From assembly GCF_034702125.1 (NCBI RefSeq), contig NC_085878.1:15958240-16022239 (forward strand): DNA of 64,000 nt, given 5' to 3'. Of the stretch, positions 1 to 49,262 are shown piece by piece. This DNA is from Engraulis encrasicolus (taxonomy: Eukaryota > Chordata > Actinopteri > Clupeiformes > Engraulidae). The first letter of the stretch is position 1, and each line of letters begins with the position of its first letter. Under the pieces are notes generated by a model. That model was not told the DNA's origin. It saw only the letters and a list, made by a program, of their open reading frames with translations, and ran no database searches. The position numbers were made by a program, and so were the translations under genes.

Positions 1-1448
1 TGGTGTGTATGTCTGTGTGCGCTCAACTGTGCACGCATATGCGCATATGGGTGTGTGCACTCAAGTGTGTGCGAATGTGTGAGGAACTGCACATACTGCA
101 GCGTATTGCATATTACAGCACCGTGGGATTCCAATCAGTCAGTGCTCTGGCCTGTTGCCAGGCGGTATTATGGGATGTCTGAGGTAGTGTGTGCGCTGAA
201 GTCTGGCCCACAGATGACAGAAGGCTCGGAGCCGAGCCGAACCGAGCGGAGCAGGGGCCCGGGCATCGGGGCTCAGAGCCCCGCGCTGTTGTGTTCAAAA
301 GACGTCAGAGATATTTGTTCCCATCATGATGCCTTCTCTGTGACTAACAAGCTAAAGGCGGTGGGAGAGCACCGCGTGGCTTGCTTTTTGAGACATTGTT
401 CTGCTTATTTAGTGAAGTTGGCCCGGTCGCATATGTGGCTCCCTACCATGTAAGATTATACAATGTATTCAGAGGATGACAAATGTGTGTGTGTTTTGAT
501 TTACGGGCTAACAGGGGACGATGACTAATTATCTTATTTACAATTTGTCACCAAGTGGGCTGCGGCAGCTCTTGTCTTACAAACCCAAGCCTTTGACCAC
601 ATGCTGTAGACTACAGTGTACAGTGTAGAGAGTACAGTATTTTAAAGGATTTTTTTTTCAGTGTAGGCAACTTAAAATGGAACCATAAGGGGATGCCTTA
701 GATGACTTCTCCTGAGTTATAGGCCCCCCTTCTCCAATCTGTTAACTTGGCTGGAGCGCTCCAATCTGATGTCCTCAGATGTACTTAAAAACGCCTCAAC
801 TGAGGTTATGGCAGCCTGGAAGCCCCGCAATGAGGAGTTTATCCCCCCTTAATACTCGTGCAGCTGCTTCTCTCAGTGTCTTATATAATACTGTACATGG
901 TTGAATCCTGCTCTTGTGTTCCCCACAAGTTCTCATGAAGGTTTTTTTTTTACACCGCTTGTGAACATGGCCACTCACAGTACAGGCTGTATAGGAGAGT
1001 GGTGATACAGTAAATGGATGTGAACTGAAAACGGGTAACATTCTTGTTACAGTTAATAGATATCAAAGCCCTCGTCTAGTGATGAAGTTCACATGTTAAG
1101 TTCTTCACCAGATGAGTGCCTTGATATCTATAAAGTTCTGGAAAAAGCACCATCTGACAAAAAAAAGTTGTTCATTCCGGGTAATGCTCCAACTGAATAA
1201 GTTTTAACGTTCTTGTAAAGAAAGAGCTGGTGGACATTGCAGCTTAATCATTTGTGTCTTTTTCTGCAAAGAAGAGATTGACTTATCAGTGCTGCACATA
1301 TTTAGTCCTAGTGTTAACTTTATTCAACCCTTGTTCAACCAGGAACCTTCTTCCAGGGAGTCCTGGCCAAGAGTGGAAGGCAGCAGGTTAAAAACTAAAA
1401 GAAAATATTAACCTTCTTGTTGCATCGGGCTTGTGTTTGTCCTCGCAG
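1..1448. other. myo9a intron (5' part outside the window)
   Basis: Starts with a degenerate TG tract (about 1-90). No exon was found. It contains a pre-miRNA-like hairpin (1056-1131). Confidence 0.6.
1056..1131 (+). ncRNA. Pre-miRNA-like hairpin in a myo9a intron
   Basis: Arms start with atagatatcaa and end with ttgatatctat. About 31 positions pair with four mismatches and one G-U, closing a 14-nt loop (1087-1100). 76 nt in total, sense to myo9a. Not matched to a known miRNA; it could equally be a small palindromic element. Confidence 0.3.
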
Positions 1449-38636
<37,188 letters not shown>

Positions 38637-40175
38637 AGAGTCCATCGCAAAGGGGCCAGTCATTTTCTTCCTCATAGCCGCTTGAGAGAAAAGAAAAAAG
38701 ACATGGGGAGAAGGACACATGCAGCTGCCTGCCTGCCTCCACCCGGCTCTGGATCATACGTCTAAAGCCCCCCCTTCTCCACACATGCTTACACACTCGC
38801 TCGCGCACGGCCCCCTTCCTCCCCATGTCACTTGCACTCAGCCAGCCAACCCGCCAAACCGGCAGGACAGCACATGGCCTCCCCTCTGCCTTTCCAAGTG
38901 CCAATACTAGCAGGTAGAGAGAGAGAGAGAGATATGTGGAGAGGTGGAGGCGGACATGCGAGAGGAGGAAAGAAAAGAAGAGAGAGGAACGAGAGGAAGG
39001 TGATGATGGTGGAAGCTGGGTCAGCTGTTGGATGGATGGATGGATGGATGTGTTTTTGGGCCTGATGCCTTGGCCGGTCTGACTTGCCTTCAGAGCGGAG
39101 GAGAGTGGAGCGGAGATGCTGTGGAGTCGTGGGAGATGGGGGTGAGGGAGTCGGGTGTGGTGGAGCAGTTTGTGGGGGGACACAGGTAGAGAGGTGTGAG
39201 TAACCAACAAGAGCAAAGGGAACGGCTACTACTGCAGCATGACTCAGTCAAGGGTCTGGGTCCAGTCAAGGTCTGGGTCCATTGCACTCTCCAGGAGGGA
39301 CTGGACCAGAAGCGGGCCACAGAAGGACTGGACTGGACCGGAAAAAACAAACACTACGACGATGGACCATGGAGACAAAGCCATGCAACTGTGCAGGACT
39401 CCACGACTTCTCACTTAAACTACACACCCCCTCCCCCCAACCCCAGCTTGGCTGCTTTTTGCGTTTACAGTTTGTACGGACACCACCAGAATAAGCGCCG
39501 TGCTCTGACATAACAGAAAAAAACAATCAGTTCCACCTCCCCCTCCCTCCAGACATGCCTATTTAATGCATTTTAATAATGTTGAATAGATCTATATATA
39601 AATCTATATAAATATATTGTGTTATATTGGTTTATGTATATGTTATATATATAAACCATGTATAAAGTTAAAAACGCCAGCGTTGCTGGGCTTGTTGACT
39701 TTAAGTATTTATCATTGCTTGTCCTGGATATGGTCAAAGAGAGATTTTCTTTTCTTTTTTTCGAAATAGCAGACTCATTTGAACAAGATAAGTGTGCACA
39801 CGTCAATGTGAGTGAGTGGTTATGTGCGTGTGTGTGTGTGTGTGTGCGTGTGTGAGAGAGATTGCAGGTGGGTGTTTGCGAAAATCACTTGATGTGTTTG
39901 AAGTGTGTGCTGCTTCATCTTCCTCCAGCGAGGACTCAAAGGGACCAAGCTAGCTGGTGTACAGAGGCTAGATGATCCCAGCTATGTGAAGACTGTCATG
40001 TACATACATAGAACACGTAATACTGTACCAAAAAAAAAATCACCTCTTTGTAACAGCGTTTCAATACCTGGTATGTATGAAGTTGACAAAATGCCATTTT
40101 CAGTTTACTTTTAGTAACATTTTTTATGAAAGTTGTTGGCAATGCCAGATCTGAAAAAAAAAACTAAACACATTA

Positions 40176-40208
40176 TTATTATTGTTATTATTATTATTAT
40201 TATTATTT
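40176..40208. repeat. (ATT)n
   Basis: Trinucleotide run in the presumed 3' UTR. Confidence 0.9.
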
Positions 40209-40604
40209 TGTGAGTATTCATGCATGAAAAACTATGATTGACTTCAATGAAGACTTGTGCTTCCTCATTGAAGAGGTATTCTACAAGGACATCCCTTTGT
40301 CACGGAAACATTCAAACCCATCTGGTTGAGAAAGGCATCAGATCACCCACAGAACTGTTAATATACAATGCCAAAATTGCATCGTAAGCAATCGTGTAGC
40401 CTATGGGGCTGTGTACGGAGTTGCCTGTGAGTGTGTGCGCGTGTGTGTGGTTGTGTGTGTGTGAGTGTGTGTTTGTGTGCAGGCACTTGTGTGCACTTGC
40501 ACCCTTTCTCTGTTTTTCTCTTTCTCTCGCTCTCTTACTTCCTCTCTCTGTCCACCTAATGCTTGGACATATTTCTTTGCGTTTACACGGACAGTGTGTT
40601 TGTA

Positions 40605-40635
<31 letters not shown>

Positions 40636-40882
40636 GCGTGTGCGTGTGTGCGTGCGTGAGGTAGTGTTGTAGACAAAAAGTGGAGTTGGACCCTGCCTTC
40701 GTCAGACAAATACACACACGCACACACTTGTGACTGTGCAAGATCAGACTCTTTACCAGATTCTGGTGGGAGAAGAGGCCGGGATCTTCACTGTAACTGC
40801 TTGAAACCCCCTTGAAAAGAAGGAAAAAAAACAATTACAGTATGGTCCTACGCATCTTTGGTGCTCGGGCCCTAAATATGAC

Positions 40883-40888
40883 AATAAA
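40883..40888 (+). terminator. Candidate polyadenylation signal for myo9a
   Basis: AATAAA within acaataaaaag, about 2.2 kb after the stop. Other AATAAA hexamers lie near 41544 and 41905. The choice is inference. Confidence 0.3.
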
Positions 40889-42917
40889 AAGAAAATCCCC
40901 ACACAGGAACTGATGGAGTGGACCGCCGCCATTTTGCCAGGTGGTCTTATTTCTCCTGTGTTCTGTTGTGAGGCCCACAGGCTGGGCCTGCATCTCTTCA
41001 CACGAAGGAGGGCGTCCATCCTGGCCTGGTTAGGATGAATACATTGGACTGTCCTGTAGCAGTGCTTTCCCCCCCTCATAAACTATACTTGTTAGGAGCA
41101 TGGCGAGGCCATTAAAAAAAAAGAAACTCTTGGTACCACCAGTATCTGCTTGAGGAGGACACAAGGACTGGGAGTGAAAGAATATAATGTGGAGGTCAGT
41201 GGCAGTAATGTCAGTCAATGATGTTACAATTGACCTCTCATGACTGTTTCAATCATGCTTTTTTTCCTCCAAATATTAAAAAGTGTCATCATTATCCCAA
41301 CAGTCTAAAATCATTTCAAAATTGCAGTATCACACAAGAGTTTGGGCTTTATTCAAACAGCTGAATGCAAAATGGGAAAATGGTGGTCAGTGGGTGGTCG
41401 GTTGTTATCCGTGGTTGACTGGTCAGTGTAATCCAAGCCATGGGCTAAAAGTGTATCTACTTCTTGTCCTGTACAGGCGTCTGTCCTGGTAACCTTTCTA
41501 TTCTTTTTTTCTATCGCTATGCACTTAGCTCAAACGATTGCTGAATAAACGTCTCTCTCAAGCTCAAACATTTCAACTACATCTCCTAGTACTCAGCTTT
41601 GGCCCATAAGGGTTAGCAGTGAGATCTTTGGTACCCTGCTGATGTGATGCCACTGATCACTCAGACACCACCCTCCTGTATTCTTCTTCTGCAGTATAGC
41701 TATGTCAAATGTACCTGTTGCTAAAGGATATATTATGCCATGTACCATAATAAATGTGAAGTAATCATGTTCAGTGTTGGAACCGGCCACTTTGCCTGCA
41801 ACTTTAAACAAAGTGCACAATCAGTCTTCATTCTTTGTATTCTGTCCCACGGAGTTGTTTGTGCATTTTGTGAGGTATTTCTTATACAGACAGAATGACG
41901 AAAAATAAAATAAAAAAATTAAAACAGTGATGTCAAGGTTGTACAAAATAATTTGAGCAAATCATATTCAGCTTATTAAAGACAAGGCTGGAACCATATT
42001 TTGAATGGGTGTCTTTCTTGGGGGTTTTCCTCAAGCTGGTTGTGGTTTCATAGTGTCCGGTCCAGTTATTTCAAGCCCAAACGTTTGCCACTAAACTACG
42101 GGTGCGAGGTGATTAAGGCTTCTGCCATTTTAACTATGAATTAATTCAGTGCTGACAATAATTCTTTGAGAACAATTGTTGAAAGGAGAACATTATACTA
42201 CAGTCTCACATGAGGAACTGATCATTTCATCTGCACTCTGCTCTTTATTGTCAGTCTCACTCCTTGATTATCTGTAGGGAGTTAGAAGGGATGAATGTTG
42301 CCTCTTTAACATGTTTTTTAATCAATTATAATTTCTTCCAAAAAAACCATTCACATTTCATCCGGTACAAATAGCTACACGCCATGTTATACCGTACATA
42401 TACATAAAAGAAATAGAATAACAGGAAATTACATTCTTCTGGGTTTGTATGCTATTTACAGTAGGCTACAAAAGTCAAGTCCCTCCCCAGCAGACATCAT
42501 GTGTGCCAAGCATGATGTGTTCACAAAGGCCAAGTTACTTATAAAAACATTAAATTACTTACTATGTTCTGTGACTGCTTATCGTTCATTGCTGAACCAT
42601 AATTTGATCGATTTGATACTTGATAGATCTACTGACAAACCAAGGTGACTGAAAGTATGTCCTGAACTCTATCATTACATACAGTAATCCAAACAAATAA
42701 TGTACTGTACACATAATGGACTTATTCATATGTGTATAGCTTTCAATTATTGATATATCTGGCTGTATGGGAATCTACAAGACAAAATCAATATCCTGTC
42801 AACTTGTAGTCTTTTCACAAAATAAATTTCTAGAATAGACCAGAATAGAAACATTATTTACATGACATTATTTCCACAAGCCCATTATCAATCCATCACA
42901 AAATCCACAGATGGAAA

Positions 42918-43691
42918 CTAACCATACTGAGACATGGGCAACATTATCATACTGTACACTTCTTGGTGTTGGAGTGATCCTTCATTGGTATACACATTGC
43001 TGGGTGGTACAGTGCAGCTTCCAACCTCACTGGCACACCGACACCCGTCTGTCTGTCCAGGTGACACACGGGAATATGCTGCTACTGTTGTACCTGTGTT
43101 GTGGTTCATCAGTTCAGTTGATCCTACATTTGCGTACAATGGGTTGACAGCCATCCGTTGGCATTTTGTGAACCACCAACCTAGTCCCAGCAGCAGCACC
43201 ACCAACAACAAGAAGCACCCAAGCCCAAGCCCAATAAGGATGGCCCATGGCTCCTTGTGGATGGCTCCTTGTGGAGGAGCAGTGACCACTAAGGCTAGTA
43301 AGACCTTTAAGTCCACTTCAGTGTATACATCAGATTTAAAACGTCCAGTTTTAATGCCACACCAGAATTGTCCAGAATCATTTGCAGTCAAACCAGTGAT
43401 GGTAACAATGAAAACCTTGCAAGTGGTGTTGTCATGCAGAGAGAATCTTCCACTGGTTCCCTGAGTCTGTCCCTTTGCTGTTTCAACTGGAATGTCTTTG
43501 TTGTTATGAAGACAAGCTCCTCTGCAGAGGTACTTGACGTTCTTCTCATATCCCTCGTCATAGGGACATGTGATCACTGCAGATCCACCTGCATATCCAG
43601 CTGCAGACAGCATCTCTTTCCCAGACTCCCCAAATGACAGGCCTGTAAGCAGGCAGCAGAGAAGGACCAGGTAGTACATGTAGATGCCCAT
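42918..43691 (-). CDS. CD300/pIgR-like receptor 1 (intronless, 257 aa)
   Basis: A single uninterrupted ORF with a signal peptide (about residues 1-21), one Ig-V domain (about 27-130), a transmembrane helix (about 149-174) and an 80-residue tail. The Ig domain has the core cysteines C42 and C111 (ITCPY, FWCGI) and the extra pair C56/C60 (KYLCRGAC) typical of CD300/pIgR (CMRF35-like) domains, plus N-glycosylation sequons NTT and NDS. The tail has Y185 (PLYANV), Y206 (AAYSRV), Y234 (VYTNEG) and Y246 (EVYSMI). None fits the strict ITIM consensus, but YxN sites could bind SH2 adaptors. The family recognises lipids, apoptotic cells or Ig and tunes myeloid cells; the ligand here is unknown. C91 replaces an Ala found in the two sister copies. 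Confidence 0.85.
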   Translation of the reverse strand: MGIYMYYLVLLCCLLTGLSFGESGKEMLSAAGYAGGSAVITCPYDEGYEKNVKYLCRGACLHNNKDIPVETAKGQTQGTSGRFSLHDNTTCKVFIVTITGLTANDSGQFWCGIKTGRFKSDVYTEVDLKVLLALVVTAPPQGAIHKEPWAILIGLGLGCFLLLVVLLLGLGWWFTKCQRMAVNPLYANVGSTELMNHNTGTTVAAYSRVSPGQTDGCRCASEVGSCTVPPSNVYTNEGSLQHQEVYSMIMLPMSQYG

Positions 43692-43860
43692 GCTCTGTGT
43701 GGCGTACGTACGCCCAGCTGTAAAATGTCCTGAGTAACTGATGGCATGACTAATAGGCTACTAATTTCTTCTCAGTTAACACTCCACCCTTTGTTCTATC
43801 ACCCTGCTGTGCGGCACATAGTCTTACGTGTCCAGGAGCACTAACAGCGGATAAGCGTCA
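43692..43860 (-). promoter_or_regulatory. Conserved upstream module of receptor 1
   Basis: The 165 bp before the ATG align with the same region of receptors 2 and 3. Shared blocks are the sequence around the ATG, gagtaactgat, ccctgctgtg and ggataagc (43849-43856; a GATA site on the gene strand). The C/EBP-like gttgcaaa of the other copies is not clear here. Confidence 0.5.
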
Positions 43861-43861
43861 G

Positions 43862-44655
43862 TCACTTCTATCAGATCACAATCTGCAACACTCTATGGTG
43901 CAACTCACTCCTCACTCCTCACTTTTCACTGTCAAAAGTTCAAGAGTGCCTTATGATGTTTCATGAAACTAACCTGTATGGGCCTTATCTATGTAAGTGT
44001 GTAGGCTGAGGTTAAACTAAGGTTAAAAATTAGACAAAAATACACTGACCAAAGTGAATGTGTTTGCTATCTTGTTTGCAATCCTACAATGGAAATATTT
44101 TCTGAAATGATGGGTTTTCCTGCCTACCAATAAAGGGTAACGATCAATAACTTGAGCAATCCATGAGCATTTTGAGACATTTGGATCACCCTTGTACGTC
44201 TTTAATTGACGTCAATACAGTCTCATCTTGTATCTTGATTAAACAGTTCCTGCCGTTTTCACATTGTCTATGACGTAAAAAAAAGGTTAACATAATGTAC
44301 TGTTTTGATAGAAAATTAATAAACAGATCCATGAGAAGTGGCCAATGATAATTACATAGGGCAACCTTGGTGGCAAGCTGAGCCTATATGCTGACACAGA
44401 ACTGACAGCTAATCTTCCTGTAACTTGTGCACTCCAAGTAAAGAGGGAATGCATGTAAAGAGGGAATTACATCTTAATACCATAACAGCTGCTTTAAAAT
44501 GATATAGTCTGCCATACACTCAGTTAGCCACCGGTGTCTGAGGAGCTAAACACTACACAGTCTCGACTAGGAATATCTTGTGCAAAGGTATGGAAATTCC
44601 AGATGAGGTTCCCATTGAGAAAGCCAGAATTTGAGAAAGGGTATAGGCTACTGTA
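43862..44655. other. Spacer between receptor 1 and a Tc1-type element
   Basis: A/T-rich; no coding signal or repeat recognised. Confidence 0.5.
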
Positions 44656-46285
44656 CAGTCCCAGGAAAAAGTTTGTACACCCTTTGAAATTTCTTACATT
44701 TCAGTCAAAATAGATCATAAAACATGGTCTGATCTTCCCGGAAATCTCAAGAAGGAACAATCAGAGTCTGCTTTAACTAATTCCACACAAACATTTACAT
44801 GTTTTCATATTTTTATTGGCCATAAGGCTATAACATTCACAGGAGAGCAAGGCATAAGTAAGTACACCCTTGCAATCAATAGGTTTTAACCCTCAGTTAG
44901 TTGCAATATCCTCAACCAGACTTGTCCTGTAGTTGCATATCAGATTAACAAAACAATCGGGATGTATCTTGTCTCCCTCTTCTTTAGAGAACTGCCTCTC
45001 GTCAGCAAGGTTTCTGGGATGTCTGGAGTGCATAGCTTTATTGACTTCATGCCATATAATCTCAATTGTTTTAGTCAGGGCTTTGACAGGGCTATTCCAG
45101 AATGTGCACTACATTGTTATGAAGCCATTCTAATGTCGATTTGCTTCTTAAGTATGGGTTGTTGTCACATTTCAGCACCCATCCTCTTGTGTGCTTCAAC
45201 TATGTGACGGACTTCCTTATGTTTTTTTCTGTAAAATATCACAATAAACTTGAGTTCATTGCTCCACTGATAATAGCAAACTTTCAAGGGCCTGAGGCAG
45301 CAATGTAGCCACATATTATGATGCTCCTGCCACCATACTCAGAAGTGGAGATGTAACAAAGAATAGCTAAAAATGGGGTTCATTCTGCCAATCTAAAATG
45401 AATGGGGTTTCTGTCCAAAAAAATATCGCTGCACCTTTGAAGTTTGCGAAAAAGCATTTATATGCTTCATAAAATTACTGCTAAATATTCTGTAGACCAA
45501 CGTTGAAACCAAAGTTGAATTTTTCAGGGGAACACATAGTATCATGTTTGGAGGAGAACTGGAGAACCACACCTTCACCAAAACATCATCTCCACTTTTG
45601 AGTATGGTGGCGGGAGCATCATTATATGCGGCTACCTTGGTGCCTCAGGCCCTTGTCAGTTAGCTATTATCAGTGGAACAATGAACTCAGAAGTTTATTG
45701 AGATATTTTACAGAAAAAATGTGAGGTAGTCTGTCACACAGTTGAGGCACACAAGAGGATGGGTGCTGAAATGGGACAACAACCCATATTTTAGAGGCAA
45801 TTGACTTTTGAATTGCTTCATAAGAATGAAATACACATTCTGGAATAGCCCAGTCAAAGCTCTGACAAAAAACATTTGAGATGATATGGCATGAAGTCAA
45901 GAAAGCTATTCACTCCAGATATCCCAGAAACCTTGCTGAAGAAGGGCAGTTTTCTAAAGAAGAGGGAGACAAGATACATCCAGATTGTTTTGTTAATCTG
46001 ATCTGCAACTACAGGAAACATCTGGCTGAGGTTATTGCGACTAACTTAGGGTTAAAACCTATTGAATGCAAGGGTGTACTTACTTATGCCTTGCTGTCCT
46101 GTGAATGTTTACATCTTATGGCCAATGAAAATATGAAAACTTGTAAATGTTTGGGTTGAATTAGTTAAAGCAGACTCTGGTTGTTCCTTCTTGTGATTTC
46201 CGGAAAGATCAGACCATGTTTTATGACCAATTTTGACAGAAATGTAAGAAATTTCAAAGGGTGTACAAACTTTTTCCTGGGACTG
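44656..46285. mobile_element. Fold-back Tc1/mariner-type element
   Basis: Ends CAGTCCCAGGAAAAAGTTTG and the inverse CCTGGGACTG, flanked by TA (44654-44655, 46286-46287). The left half (about 44656-45355) and right half (about 45592-46285) are inverted copies of one transposon end. The right half keeps a Tc1 transposase C-terminal frame (MIWHEVKKAIHSRYPRNLAE). The centre (45356-45591) is single-copy. Not autonomous. Confidence 0.8.
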
Positions 46286-46423
46286 TATGTACTATACGTA
46301 TGAGAATTGGTTGTAGAAAGAGGTCCATAGAAAGGGATCACATTGTAGGCTTTTAGATGTTCCAACGCATCATGTGAACACAAAAAGCTGTCACTTAAGT
46401 TCTATTTAAATATATATATGTAT

Positions 46424-46666
46424 ATATGAAGAGTTCAGATGCAAAACCCCCTAAGTGCCTTTTCAGAAAATAATCTTAATTCATTTTTATTTAATACAAA
46501 GCTATCAAAATTGCATATTTTTTATTTTATTTATGTAAAATAACTATTTATATGTATTATCAAGTACATGATTGTAAACCAAACCAGCAACAGGGTTCTT
46601 TAAAAATATAGAAGTTTAGGTCTTCAGAAATGGAGTTAGGGGGTTTTGCATCTGAACTCTTCATAT
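46424..46666. mobile_element. MITE with about 28-bp perfect inverted ends
   Basis: tgaagagttcagatgcaaaa ccccctaa at the left and its reverse complement at the right, next to TA. 240 bp, no ORF. Confidence 0.75.
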
Positions 46667-46689
46667 GTTTATTTAAAAAAATGGGTCTT

Positions 46690-46823
46690 TTACGACTTTA
46701 TTTAACAGGAAGCGAATTGGGAGAGAGACGGGGAGGGGTCTGCAAATGACCCAGGCCGGGAATCAAAACCCGGGTCAGCTGCATGGCAGACGGGTGCCCT
46801 ACCGGTTGGCCACAGCAGGGCCC
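46690..46823 (-). mobile_element. tRNA-derived SINE fragment
   Basis: ggccgggaatcaaaacccggg and ccggttggccacagcagggc. Same family as 49724-49872. Confidence 0.6.
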
Positions 46824-47074
46824 TAAAGTTCTATATTTGACAGTCTTAATTAAAGTTGTGAAGAATAAGGATCACGTCTGTCAGTGTCCATTGTGCACAA
46901 AGACAAACAATGTCTCCAGCTGTCACCAGTTTTTAAGAATTTCTAAAGATTTCTGAAAAGTTACTTCGAGTACCTGATTTTTTTACCCAGTAGGTAACCC
47001 AGTGCAGCACTCTCCTTCTCTTCTTTATAGGCTCTTTTGAAAGCCCATTGGGAAACTCCAACTCCCATTGTCAT

Positions 47075-47349
47075 TGTGACACAGCACTCCACAGCACACA
47101 AGTGAACACTGCACACTGCACACAACGGAATTGCATTTATGCCTCACCCGTGCAAGGGGGCAGCCCTCAGTGGCGCCCCATGGGGAGCAGTGCGGTGGGA
47201 CGGTACCATGCTCAGGGTACCTCAGTCATGGAGGAGGATCAGGGAGAGCACTGGTTGATTACTCCCCCCACCAACCTGGCGGGTTGGGAGTCGAACCGGC
47301 AACCTCTGGGATGCAAGTCTGACGCCCTAACCGCTCACCCATGACTGCC
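47075..47349 (-). mobile_element. tRNA-derived SINE, second family
   Basis: On the minus strand, a tRNA-like head with ggttagggcgtcagacttgc and B box GGTTCGACTCC, followed by a conserved body (caagggggcagccctcagtg ...). Short repeats of cacccatgactgc follow. Confidence 0.65.
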
Positions 47350-48303
47350 CCTCACCCATGACTGCATCTGCACCCATGACTGCATTTTAGGCATCTGCAT
47401 CTGAATACTTCAAGTAGCCTATAAGCCTATTGAATGACATCTTTAAAATCTAGGTGTTAAAGTCTTTTCATAGCTGACACACAGGTCTGCCGACAGGCAA
47501 ACAGGTCAGTTTGTCCTGAGTCCAGGGAGAAGAGGGGCACAGAATTGGGTCCCTATTACATTGTATGCATTGACAGGGGTCCTTTCAGATGATTTACGGT
47601 AACTTTTCATATGATTTACAGTAAGCATGACATTTGTGATTTTTCCCCCGCCCTTCGAGAGGCTTGTAAGAAAACATGACCATATGTTTACTCAGCCAGA
47701 CAAAAAAGTTGCCACATTTTGTTCCATCGATTTAAATGTCTTTGTAAAGACAAAACAGAAATTTCACTTACCATCTAACACAAATATCTACTGTACGCAC
47801 ATTACAAGGTTTATATGGTATGCATAAAATAAATAAATACTAACGGGAAATCACTTTATGTGGAGTTGTGATGTACACTACCAGTGTGCTTTCCCAACAG
47901 TTAAGTTCACTGATACTCTGTTATAGCCAAGTTGGGCTACTCATGAAAGTGATGTAAATAACTTAATACATTTAGATTTTTTTAAAACACATTTTATTGG
48001 TATTCGTCTACTGACAAACATATGTGACACGTTTTTTTTTCTGAACACGGCCATTACAAGAAATACACATAATACAAATTCCTTTCATCATTAATGTCTG
48101 TAGCCGTATGTGAATTTACAATAAGATTAAAAAAAATGTTGTGGGAACTCGTGGGCTTCTGAATAGAGAAATTGAGAAATTGTGATTTATTATTAACTTC
48201 TAGACGCAATAATGAATGTGATTGAGTAATATGTTGCGGATATTACTGTTACAGATGTCACAAGAGAGTCGAATATCAGTCCATCATAAAAGATGGAAGT
48301 TAT
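47350..48303. other. Spacer before receptor 2
   Basis: A/T-rich. The last about 130 bp align with the 3' flank of receptors 1 and 3. No other feature. Confidence 0.5.
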
Positions 48304-49092
48304 TCATAAAACCTTTTGTGAGAAACAGTCAACGTTCTCATACACCAGTTCTTGGTGTCCGACTGATCCTACATTGGCATACAAAGGGCTGGGTGGTGCA
48401 ATGCCACTGCCAACCTCACCAGCACACCTGCCTGTCTGTCCAAATGGCACAGTGGCACACACTTGGGAACATGCTGCTACTGTTGTACTTGTGTTCTCAT
48501 ACACCGCCTCTGGATGTTGATTCGATGATCCAACATTTGCATGCAATGGGCTGGGTGGTCCTGAGTTTTTGTTCTGTTCACGTCTTATGTAACAACCTAT
48601 GCCAAGCAACAGCGCAACCAGTAAGAGGCAGCTGAGACCTCCAGCAAGGAGGGAGGAAGAAGGAGAATCTACAATGTCCTCTTGAGGAATAGTGGTCACT
48701 GGATGTAAGGCTGGCAAGGCCGTTAATTTCACCTCCGTGTACACATCCGCTCCACTTCTTTTAATGGCACACCAGAATTGTCCGGAATCATTTGCAGTCA
48801 GTCCTGTGATGGTCACGGTGAAGAATTTGGCAGTGGTGTTGTCATGCAGAGAGAATCTTCCACTGGTTTCCTGAGTCTGTCCCTCTGCTGTTTCAACCGG
48901 AATGTCTTTGTTGTTACGAAGACAAGCTCCTCTGCAGAGGTACTTGGCGTAGCTCTCATATCCCTCGTCATAGGGACATGTGATCACTGCAGATCCACCT
49001 GCATATCCAGATGCAGACAGCCCTTCTTTCACAGACTCCCCAGATGGAAGGCCTGTAAGCAGGCAGCAGAGCAGGATTAAGTAGTTGTCCAT
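48304..49092 (-). CDS. CD300/pIgR-like receptor 2 (intronless, 262 aa), ITIM-bearing
   Basis: Same architecture: signal peptide 1-18, Ig-V with C39/C108 and C53/C57, transmembrane about 147-169, long tail. The ATG at 49092 is chosen because it aligns with the starts of both sister genes; an upstream in-frame ATG at 49119 would add nine residues. The tail contains two copies of a unit PPSPL(Y/H)ANVGS...VYEN. In the first the Tyr is His184; the second keeps Y238 and the ITIM-like LVYENV (249-254, fitting [ILVS]xYxx[ILV]). Predicted inhibitory receptor by motif; inference only. Ig nucleotides are almost identical to copy 3. Confidence 0.85.
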   Translation of the reverse strand: MDNYLILLCCLLTGLPSGESVKEGLSASGYAGGSAVITCPYDEGYESYAKYLCRGACLRNNKDIPVETAEGQTQETSGRFSLHDNTTAKFFTVTITGLTANDSGQFWCAIKRSGADVYTEVKLTALPALHPVTTIPQEDIVDSPSSSLLAGGLSCLLLVALLLGIGCYIRREQNKNSGPPSPLHANVGSSNQHPEAVYENTSTTVAACSQVCATVPFGQTGRCAGEVGSGIAPPSPLYANVGSVGHQELVYENVDCFSQKVL

Positions 49093-49262
49093 GCCCTGTA
49101 TGGCGCACGTACTGTACATCCAGGTGTAAACTGTACGGAGTAACTGATGTGGCGACTACCTCTGTTATACTGATTCACTGCTGTGACATCCTGCTGTGTG
49201 ACACACATTTGCATGCGTCGAGCTGGACTCGGAGGGGATAAGCATCAAGAAAGTTGCAAAAT
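49093..49262 (-). promoter_or_regulatory. Conserved upstream module of receptor 2
   Basis: Contains cctgctgtgtgacacac, ggataagc (49236-49243) and gttgcaaa (49253-49260), which read on the gene strand as a GATA site and a C/EBP-like site about 145-165 bp before the ATG. The spacing matches receptor 3. Confidence 0.5.

Larger units (their letters stand above)
38637..41930 (+). other. myo9a: Probable myo9a 3' UTR
   Basis: No coding similarity is seen after the stop. The stretch holds (TG)n tracts (39826-39855, 40440-40480, 40590-40660), an (ATT)n run (40176-40208) and A/T-rich 3'-UTR-like sequence. Candidate AATAAA signals are at about 40883, 41544 and 41905. The true 3' end cannot be decided from sequence alone. 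Confidence 0.5.

Noticed and set aside
49093..49119. Upstream ATG for receptor 2 (and 51315 for receptor 3)
   Set aside because: The downstream ATGs align across all three copies and directly precede the hydrophobic signal peptide. The extra residues are not shared.
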